NCBI GenBank assembly: GCA_013152825.1
Contig: JAADFP010000060.1
Coordinates: forward strand, 1-6,382
From: Caldisericota bacterium
Lineage (GTDB): Bacteria > CAIJMQ01 > JAADFP01
Length of the DNA: 6,382 bases
Reading direction: 5' to 3'
Numbering within the stretch: position 1 is the stretch's first letter; each line of letters starts with the position of its first letter. Of this stretch, positions 1-5,221 are shown one piece after another. Below the pieces are notes generated by a model. That model did not search any database and was not told where the DNA came from. It saw nothing but the letters and a program-made list of their open reading frames with translations. The translations under genes were made by a program, and so were the position numbers.

Positions 1-515
1 AAATCTCCCACTATTTCCTGTGAATAAGAGGTTTCAGAGATTCCCAGTACTACCAGCAATCCTCCTGCCATGTACTCACCCAGGAAATCCCGCGCTGTCC
101 CCCCCACTACCACCACCGGGTAAACTCCCTTGTATGCTTTCATGTGTATGCCCACCCGGTAACCCACATCTTCCTTGATAAAAATTCTGCCTCCTCTCAT
201 GGCATAACCCACAATATCCCCCGCACTTCCATGGATCACCACCTCGCCTGCATTCATGGTATTGCCAGTCGCATCCTGGGCATTGCCATTTACCACAATT
301 TTAGGCCCATCCATAAACGCTGCCATATCATTTCCAGGCACACCGTTTATCACAATCTCCACATCTTTACCTTTTAAAGCATCTCCTATGTAACGCTGGC
401 CACATACATTGTTTAAAATTATCTTTTTGCATCCATCTTCCACCTCTTTTTTAATCATCTCGTTCAGAGTTCTATAATGGATGCCGGTTGCGTCTATAGT
501 AATAATCTTTGCCAT
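1..515 (-). CDS. Glutamate synthase GXGXG (beta-helix) subunit, 3' end missing
   Basis: This is the stand-alone version of the C-terminal domain of glutamate synthase large subunit GltB, related to FwdC/FmdC of formylmethanofuran dehydrogenase. It forms a right-handed beta-helix that is structural rather than catalytic. I translated 171 codons from ATG at 515-513 before the window ends. The glycine repeats are clear: NAGEVVIHGSAGDIVGYAMRG (about 88-108), GYRVGIHM (118-125), VVVVGGTARDFLGEYMAGG (134-152) and LLVVLG. From memory, stand-alone members are about 240 residues, so roughly 70 residues should lie beyond position 1. The start is 5 bp after the TAA of the upstream FAD gene (523-521), which implies translational coupling; the Shine-Dalgarno sequence is weak. 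The homologous MgsB (N-methylglutamate synthase) or GlxC is a possible alternative identity, but the neighbours favour glutamate synthase. Confidence 0.88.
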   Translation of the reverse strand, partial: MAKIITIDATGIHYRTLNEMIKKEVEDGCKKIILNNVCGQRYIGDALKGKDVEIVINGVPGNDMAAFMDGPKIVVNGNAQDATGNTMNAGEVVIHGSAGDIVGYAMRGGRIFIKEDVGYRVGIHMKAYKGVYPVVVVGGTARDFLGEYMAGGLLVVLGISETSYSQEIVGD

Positions 516-520
516 TTTTC

Positions 521-1813
521 TTACTCTGTAAAACCTTCCCCTTTTACCATGTGTTTCCTGTACTCTGCCGGAAGTACCAGCAAGCCAAAGTCATCTGAGA
601 GCAGGTCATCTTTAAAGGAAGAAACATCCAGTTTTTCTCTGATTAAACCGGAAAATATCCCCGCTCTCTCGATCTTTCCCATGAATATAGCCCCTACGAT
701 TTTATTATCTTTCAATATTATCTTCCGGTAGTAATTTTCTTCTTCATTTTTCCTGGATAAAATCTCAAAATTCTCCGGATCAGGGGGATTGGTAATGCCA
801 AAAGAAATAGTCGGCACTCCCACCAGCTCTACTGAATTCATTATAAATAGCCCATTGTACCTTTTCTTTTTTCCGGCCATATTGTATCCGGCAATTTTAC
901 CCTGACGTGCCGCAGTAGGCCAGATAGCAATCACGCTCTTTTTCTGTAAAAGAAAGTCTTTTGCCTCGGTCATATCACCTGCCGCATAGATATTTTTAAT
1001 ATTTGTCTGCATGAAATCATTTACCAGTACCCCTCTATTGCACCTTATAGGCGTACTTTCAACCAGGCCCAGGCTGGGTCTCACTCCCACGGCAATTACC
1101 AGCAAACTGGTAGAAAGAGTTTCTCCACTGCGTAGGATAACTTTATTTATCCTCCCCTTCTTCTCCTCCACCCTGACAATTGTATCTTCTTTTCTCACCT
1201 GGCAATTTTTTCTGCTCAAGGCATTCTCCAGGATAAGAGAGGCTTCCTGGTCAAATGTATTGGCCAGGATTCTATCTGCCAGCTCGATTATGTTTACCCG
1301 TAAACCTCTCTCCAGCAAACCCTCGGTGCATTTTAATCCGATTAAACCTGCGCCCAGAACAGTCACTTCTTCTATCTTATTAGCCTGTATATAATCTATT
1401 AACCTGTCCACCTCTTCCAAACGGGTAAAGGTGAATAATCCTTCCTTCACTTTTTCTATGCCTTCAATAGGAGGAAGTATAGGCTCTCCACCACAGGAGA
1501 TTAAGAGCTTTTCGAATTCTATTTCTTCTCCCCCGGATAGCTCCACCTTCTTCTCTTCCACTAAAAGCTTGGCTACCTTTCTATTCAGAATCAGCTGCAC
1601 TCCATTTTCCTGGTAAAATTCTTTATCTCTAAAAGCCATCTCTTCCTTTGTTACTCTCCCACCCAGATAATACGAGATGAGCGGCCTGGAATAATTTATG
1701 ATATTTTCGTCGGAGACTACGGTAATTCTCCCTTTCCTGTCCACTTCCCTTATGGCCTCTATACAATAAACCCCGGCTACCGAATTACCTATGATCAAGT
1801 ATTTTGTTTTCAT
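521..1813 (-). CDS. FAD-dependent NADH oxidoreductase, glutamate synthase electron-input subunit
   Basis: This 430-residue flavoprotein of the pyridine nucleotide-disulfide oxidoreductase superfamily probably takes electrons from NADH and passes them through the neighbouring iron-sulfur subunit to the FMN site. The N-terminal FAD motif is a GNSVAG variant (residues 9-14). The NAD-binding GAGLIG is at 154-159 and ends its second strand with acidic E177 (NIIEL), which favours NADH over NADPH. The second FAD motif, IYAAGD, ends at D280. The NYSRPLIS segment (40-47) is typical of the NADH oxidase, NirB and rubredoxin reductase branch. It has serine where NADH oxidases carry their redox cysteine, and no CxxxxC disulfide, so a simple 'NADH oxidase' label would mislead. 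The gene starts 30 bp after the ferredoxin gene with no strong Shine-Dalgarno. It fills the role of GltD but is a different subfamily, because the N-terminal iron-sulfur domain of GltD is absent. Confidence 0.87.
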   Translation of the reverse strand: MKTKYLIIGNSVAGVYCIEAIREVDRKGRITVVSDENIINYSRPLISYYLGGRVTKEEMAFRDKEFYQENGVQLILNRKVAKLLVEEKKVELSGGEEIEFEKLLISCGGEPILPPIEGIEKVKEGLFTFTRLEEVDRLIDYIQANKIEEVTVLGAGLIGLKCTEGLLERGLRVNIIELADRILANTFDQEASLILENALSRKNCQVRKEDTIVRVEEKKGRINKVILRSGETLSTSLLVIAVGVRPSLGLVESTPIRCNRGVLVNDFMQTNIKNIYAAGDMTEAKDFLLQKKSVIAIWPTAARQGKIAGYNMAGKKKRYNGLFIMNSVELVGVPTISFGITNPPDPENFEILSRKNEEENYYRKIILKDNKIVGAIFMGKIERAGIFSGLIREKLDVSSFKDDLLSDDFGLLVLPAEYRKHMVKGEGFTE

Positions 1814-1843
1814 GATAGCACTACGCTTTTACCAAATACCGTT

Positions 1844-2332
1844 TTACTCCTTGTCAATTCTTTCTCCCTCCTTATCCACCAGGATAATCGCCTCGTTGGG
1901 GCAATGTTCCACACAGGCAGGGAATTCTAACTCAATACACAAATCACACTTGGAAGCCACTTTTTTCTTTTTAAAATCAGGCTTTATTACCCCATAAGGG
2001 CAGGCCATTATACACATCCAGCATCCCACGCATTTATCCTTGTTATGTAAAACCATGCCAGTTTTTTTATCCCTGTACATGGCACCGGTTAAGCAGGCTT
2101 CCAGGCAGGGAGCATCCTCGCAATGTCGGCACTGGAGGGTAAAAGAAACTGCCCCTCTCTCCTCAAAGTAAATACCAGACACAGGCCGGGGCTCCTGTCC
2201 CTTATATGCCTTAATAATATCTTTTGACTTTGAATGGGCCACTATGCACCACACTTCACAAAGCCTGCAACCCATGCAGTACTCTTCCCGGATAATTATT
2301 CTCCTTGGCTTGTTTACCTTTTTATCGCTCAT
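1844..2332 (-). CDS. Four-cluster [4Fe-4S] ferredoxin-like electron-transfer subunit
   Basis: This 162-residue protein resembles the HycB/DmsB-type iron-sulfur subunits. Four cysteine groups are visible: C19/C22/C25/C29, C68/C71/C76/C80, C101/C104/C107/C111 followed by proline, and C129/C132/C140/C144 followed by proline. That makes 16 cysteines, enough for four [4Fe-4S] clusters. There is no signal peptide or membrane segment, so it is cytoplasmic. It probably wires the FAD subunit to the FMN catalytic subunit. Its ATG directly abuts the TAA of the catalytic-subunit gene (TAAATG). A good Shine-Dalgarno sequence, GGGAGAGG, lies at 2348-2341 within the end of that upstream gene, 8 nt before the start. 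The close packing on both sides makes membership of the glutamate synthase operon secure. The specific electron partner is inferred. Confidence 0.88.
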   Translation of the reverse strand: MSDKKVNKPRRIIIREEYCMGCRLCEVWCIVAHSKSKDIIKAYKGQEPRPVSGIYFEERGAVSFTLQCRHCEDAPCLEACLTGAMYRDKKTGMVLHNKDKCVGCWMCIMACPYGVIKPDFKKKKVASKCDLCIELEFPACVEHCPNEAIILVDKEGERIDKE

Positions 2333-3853
2333 TTACCATGCCTCTCCCGCATGCTTAATCCCCAATAATTCCAACTCTTTCTCGTGCAGGCCGATTCCTC
2401 TTAGCTGCTCCTTATTTCCCCTCAAACTCTCTATGGCATTTATACCCATGCCTCCCAGCATTTCCTTTATCTCCAGGGACCATCCCCGCAGCAGGTTGTA
2501 AGCTCTTTTTGCCCCTATTTCCGGATTCAACCTCTTAGTAAGGTAAGGGTCCTGGGTAGCAATACCCCAGTTGCATTTCCCCGTGTAGCAACGCTGGCAC
2601 AAATGACATCCCAGAGCCACCAGGGCTGCCGTTCCAATATACACGGCATCCGCTCCCAGCGCCACCGCCTTCACCACATCACCGCTTGATTTTATTCCAC
2701 CCGCGGCAATAAGGGAAGCCTTGTGCCTTATCCCCTCTTCCCTGAGTCTCTGGTCTACCGCGGCCACGGCCAACTCGATGGGAATACCCACGTTATCCCT
2801 TATAATCTGGGGTGCTGCACCCGTTCCACCTCTTATCCCATCTATTACCACGAAATCAGCCCCGGCCCTCACAATACCGGAGGCAATGGGAGCTACATTA
2901 TGCACAGCGGCAATCTTCACTCCTACCGGTTTCTTATAATCTGTGGCTTCTTTAAGCGCAAAGATAAGCTGTCTCAGGTCTTCTATGGAATAAATATCAT
3001 GGTGCGGAGCCGGGCTGAGAGCATCTGTTCCCTCGGGTATCATCCTGGTGGAAGATATCTCACCGGACACCTTCTCACCTGGCAGGTGACCACCAATTCC
3101 TGGCTTTGCTCCCTGTCCAATCTTTATCTCAATGGCTGCTCCCTTTTTCAAATATTCCCTATCCACCCCGAACCTACCGCTGGCCACCTGGACTATGCAG
3201 CGATGCGCATAAGGATACAAATCCTTGTGCAATCCCCCCTCGCCCGTATTCCAATAGGTGCCAAAATCACAGGCTGCCTTTGCCAGAGATTTACATGCAT
3301 TAAGCGAAATAGAGCCAAAACTCATTGCCGTAAACAGGACAGGAGTCTCCAGCTCAAGCTGGGGCGGTATCTCTGTGGTATTCCTTACCTTTGATTTCTT
3401 TTCTACCAGTTCTATCCTGTCCGGCTTACTTCCGATAAAGGTTTTAAGCTCCATAGGCTCTCTCAGAGGATCTATGGAAGGATTCGTTACCTGAGAAGCA
3501 TTCAAGACGATGCGCCCAAAGTAATCCCTTATGGGTCTATCATTACCCATCCCAATCAGGACCACTCCTCCTGTCTCGGCCTGCTTTATGATATTTCCCA
3601 GGGCATCACTTTTCCAATTAGCATTCTGCTTTATCTGGGATTTGTTTCTCTTTATAACCAGTGCCTCTGTGGGGCAGACATCTTCGCAGAAATGGCAGCC
3701 CACGCATTTTGCCGAATCAGCAGAGACCTTGTCTGTTTCCGCATCGTAAGAATGCACATCATTAGCGCACATGCGACAGCATACTTCGCACCGAATACAC
3801 TTCTCGTCATCCCTTACCACATCAAATTCTCTTAATCTCTTTGGTTTAGCCAT
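2333..3853 (-). CDS. gltB: Glutamate synthase FMN catalytic subunit with N-terminal 2[4Fe-4S] domain (archaeal type)
   Basis: This 506-residue protein carries the central and FMN-binding domains of GltB and makes glutamate from 2-oxoglutarate and glutamine-derived ammonia. The N-terminus is a two-cluster ferredoxin domain (C19/C22/C25/C29 and C50/C53/C56/C60 followed by P). The TIM-barrel synthase domain follows from about residue 165. Family motifs include TAMSFGSISLNA (175-186), KIGQGAKPGIGGHLPGE (244-260), SPAPHHDIYSIEDL (280-293), DGIRGGTGAAP (338-348) and AAGGIKSSGDV (383-393). C416/C422/C427 reproduce exactly the C-x5-C-x4-C spacing that holds the [3Fe-4S] cluster in classical glutamate synthases. 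The amidotransferase and GXGXG domains are separate genes on either side. The upstream Shine-Dalgarno is weak, but the stop of a possible small gene lies 1 nt before this ATG. The homologous MgsC is an alternative identity, less likely given the FAD and ferredoxin partners. Confidence 0.94.
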   Translation of the reverse strand: MAKPKRLREFDVVRDDEKCIRCEVCCRMCANDVHSYDAETDKVSADSAKCVGCHFCEDVCPTEALVIKRNKSQIKQNANWKSDALGNIIKQAETGGVVLIGMGNDRPIRDYFGRIVLNASQVTNPSIDPLREPMELKTFIGSKPDRIELVEKKSKVRNTTEIPPQLELETPVLFTAMSFGSISLNACKSLAKAACDFGTYWNTGEGGLHKDLYPYAHRCIVQVASGRFGVDREYLKKGAAIEIKIGQGAKPGIGGHLPGEKVSGEISSTRMIPEGTDALSPAPHHDIYSIEDLRQLIFALKEATDYKKPVGVKIAAVHNVAPIASGIVRAGADFVVIDGIRGGTGAAPQIIRDNVGIPIELAVAAVDQRLREEGIRHKASLIAAGGIKSSGDVVKAVALGADAVYIGTAALVALGCHLCQRCYTGKCNWGIATQDPYLTKRLNPEIGAKRAYNLLRGWSLEIKEMLGGMGINAIESLRGNKEQLRGIGLHEKELELLGIKHAGEAW

Positions 3854-3854
3854 C

Positions 3855-3938
3855 TTATCTGCGGTTTAACTCTTCATAAATAATAAAAACAAACACACCT
3901 GCCGTCCTAAATCCTCCACATTCCGAAAACTTATTCAC
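3855..3938 (-). CDS. Possible 27-codon small ORF between amidotransferase and gltB
   Basis: The 92-bp gap between the two glutamate synthase genes contains an open frame that starts at GTG (3938-3936) and stops at TAA (3857-3855), 1 nt before the gltB ATG. A GAGGAA Shine-Dalgarno-like sequence at 3947-3942 overlaps the amidotransferase stop codon. The predicted peptide has a cysteine and two glycines (C7 G8 G9), a short hydrophobic run (residues 13-21, AGVFVFIIY) and a charged end (EELNRR). I do not recognise it. The hydrophobic run is too short for a convincing membrane helix. It may be a real small protein, or a coupling peptide that carries ribosomes to gltB, whose own ribosome-binding site is poor. 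It could also be chance. Confidence 0.3.
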   Translation of the reverse strand: MNKFSECGGFRTAGVFVFIIYEELNRR

Positions 3939-3945
3939 TGCTTCC

Positions 3946-5025
3946 TCACATCAACTTTCCGATGGTGGGTTCTCCCGCCCGGGGCATCCATACTTTATCC
4001 AGCTGGGGAGAGACAATTTTTATTGCCGCCTCTTCACTGGATATATAGAGGAAGTCGCCCTTGGTAGCCGCCACCAGGGGACGAAGCTTAATTCTATCAT
4101 TTAACCCCACCATGCAGGAAGAATTTGCCACAATCACGGAAAACGGCCCATTCACCAATGCAGGGCCATAAACCATGCGGAGCGTTTTTAACAATTCTCT
4201 TTCTTCCTTATCCTCTATTCTCTCTATCTGTGACCAGAAGGGAGCAGACAAAATATTTCCTACTGTCTCAAATGGTATTTTATGCCGTCTCACCAGCAAA
4301 TCAAATAAATAGGTAATCACTTCCGTATCCGTAGATAGAGTACAAAAATAACCAAAATTCTCCAGGTATCTTTTATTCACTCCGTAGCTGGAAATTTCTC
4401 CGTTGTGCACCACACTCCAGTCAAGAATACCAAAAGGATGGGCTCCACCCCACCATCCCACACTATTGGTGGGAAACCTATTGTGCGATACCCAGATATA
4501 CCCCTTGTACTCGGGCACCCTGAAAAACTCTCCGATTTCATCCGGATTTCCCACTCCCTTAAATATACCCATGTTTTTCCCGGAAGAGAAAACAAATGCT
4601 CCCTCTATTTCCTTATTTATATCCATTACCACCTTGATTATGTAATCCTCTGCACTTCCCACCTCTTTCTCTATCTCCAGGAAATATCTCCACAAGAGCG
4701 GAATAAATTTAAGGCTTTTTACTCTCCTGGTAGGAATCGGCTCGGAATGTTTAACCCCAAAATTCTTCTTTAGATAATCCTCCGTATTTTCCTTGGCTCT
4801 ATCATCCTGGTACATTATATGAAAACACCAGTAGTCTTTTAATTCTGGGTATATACCATAGGCTACGAAACCACTACCCAGCCCACTTCCCCTCTCCAGC
4901 ATGTTGCAAATAGAGGCATAAATCGCGTCCCCGGAAAATAACTCCCCTTTCTGGTTCATTATCCCGGTAACCCCGCAGGCAGAGGGGACACGGTAATCTA
5001 TATCAGGAATCAATTTTTTTTGCAT
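3946..5025 (-). CDS. Class II glutamine amidotransferase subunit of glutamate synthase
   Basis: This 359-residue protein is the glutaminase module of GltB as a separate polypeptide; it releases ammonia from glutamine for the FMN subunit. The probable N-terminal nucleophile is Cys17 in SACGVTGIM, so about 16 residues would be removed to expose it, as in GltB precursors. Other class II (Ntn-hydrolase) motifs follow in the expected order: HNRFPTNS with R183, the VHNGEIS oxyanion motif (N208-G209-E210), and STDTE around D233. DRIKLRPL (310-317) resembles the D-x-N-x-LRP stretch of GltB. It is the first gene of the operon. There is no real Shine-Dalgarno, and a TATAAT sits just ahead of the ATG, so the message is probably leaderless. 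Homologues MgsA and GlxB use the same fold; the operon context favours glutamate synthase. Confidence 0.92.
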   Translation of the reverse strand: MQKKLIPDIDYRVPSACGVTGIMNQKGELFSGDAIYASICNMLERGSGLGSGFVAYGIYPELKDYWCFHIMYQDDRAKENTEDYLKKNFGVKHSEPIPTRRVKSLKFIPLLWRYFLEIEKEVGSAEDYIIKVVMDINKEIEGAFVFSSGKNMGIFKGVGNPDEIGEFFRVPEYKGYIWVSHNRFPTNSVGWWGGAHPFGILDWSVVHNGEISSYGVNKRYLENFGYFCTLSTDTEVITYLFDLLVRRHKIPFETVGNILSAPFWSQIERIEDKEERELLKTLRMVYGPALVNGPFSVIVANSSCMVGLNDRIKLRPLVAATKGDFLYISSEEAAIKIVSPQLDKVWMPRAGEPTIGKLM

Positions 5026-5037
5026 GACCTAATTATA
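5026..5037 (-). promoter_or_regulatory. Candidate -10 element of the glt operon promoter (leaderless)
   Basis: A perfect TATAAT lies on the minus strand at 5037-5032, followed by 6 nt and then the amidotransferase ATG at 5025. If it is used as a sigma-70 -10 hexamer, the start site falls on or within a base or two of the A of ATG. No good -35 is present at 16-18 bp spacing (the 17-bp position reads TGTATT). The absence of a Shine-Dalgarno supports a leaderless message. Confidence 0.5.
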
Positions 5038-5068
5038 TTACAATTTCCCACTTAAATACATACCTAAT

Positions 5069-5097
5069 AAAAAAAGGCGCCCCGCGTGAACGCCTTT
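5069..5097 (-). terminator. Rho-independent terminator-like hairpin upstream of the glt operon
   Basis: On the minus strand AAAGGCG (5097-5091) pairs with CGCCTTT (5079-5073) across an 11-nt loop, and the T-run reaches seven T (5075-5069). On the plus strand the hairpin is followed by only three T, so it points in the minus direction. It lies ahead of the candidate glt -10 and after no recognised minus-strand gene. It may insulate the glt operon from antisense transcription out of bpsA, end a small RNA, or act as a leader attenuator if another promoter lies further upstream. Confidence 0.5.
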
Positions 5098-5100
5098 GCT

Positions 5101-5128
5101 CGCCGATACCCCAGCGTACTCCGATACC
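5101..5128. repeat. 10-bp tandem direct repeat in the divergent intergenic region
   Basis: CGCCGATACC (5101-5110) recurs as CTCCGATACC (5119-5128) with one mismatch and an 18-bp period. It lies immediately beside the terminator hairpin and between the two divergent promoters. Direct repeats in such a place can be regulator binding sites, but no known operator is recognised. It could also be part of a structured minus-strand RNA. Confidence 0.45.
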
Positions 5129-5159
5129 TCTACACTTATAGAAGTAAAAAACTCCCTCC

Positions 5160-5175
5160 TTTGGTAACCACCAAA
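5160..5175. repeat. Inverted repeat TTTGGT-aacc-ACCAAA next to the bpsA promoter
   Basis: This is a perfect 6-bp inverted repeat around a 4-bp centre, ending 8 bp before the proposed bpsA -35 hexamer. CTTTG (5159-5163) also matches CAAAG at 5179-5183, giving an alternative outer pairing. There is no T-run that would make it a terminator. An operator for a dimeric regulator is possible. Confidence 0.35.
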
Positions 5176-5183
5176 AATCAAAG

Positions 5184-5212
5184 TTGCTTTTTTCCCGGCT
5201 TTTATTTACAAT
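5184..5212 (+). promoter_or_regulatory. Candidate sigma-70-type promoter of bpsA (leaderless or nearly so)
   Basis: TTGCTT (5184-5189) and TACAAT (5207-5212) are separated by 17 bp, a good match to the housekeeping consensus. The predicted start site is near 5219-5222, with the bpsA ATG at 5222, so the untranslated leader would be 0-3 nt. This agrees with the lack of any Shine-Dalgarno before that ATG. Confidence 0.5.
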
Positions 5213-5221
5213 CTACCACGT

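Noticed and set aside
144..731. Plus-strand open frames at the left end (144-377, 477-731)
   Set aside because: They lie opposite the GXGXG and FAD genes, both of which have clear family motifs, and have no credible start signals.
2723..3394. 223-codon plus-strand open frame opposite gltB
   Set aside because: It is antisense to strongly conserved glutamate synthase motifs; the translation is low-complexity and family-less, as expected of a shadow frame.
1..5025. N-methylglutamate synthase (MgsABC) or GlxBCD-like identity instead of glutamate synthase
   Set aside because: The three domain proteins are homologous, but the dedicated FAD/NADH and four-cluster iron-sulfur genes and the gene order fit the split glutamate synthase better; kept as a minor alternative.
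5038..5205. Minus-strand open frame through the divergent intergenic region, from a TTG near 5184 to a TAA near 5040, in which the tandem repeat is in frame
   Set aside because: Only a poor TTG start is available, the AGGAGG inside it has no start codon at proper distance, and the frame reads through the terminator hairpin. An 18-bp period stays in frame automatically.
5066..5221. A known riboswitch or T-box (glutamine riboswitch, T-box, glycine, SAM) ahead of the glt operon
   Set aside because: A GCGTTCAC stretch in the terminator loop recalls part of the glutamine riboswitch consensus, but the other conserved blocks, and the T-box GGGTGGNACCGCG motif, are absent.
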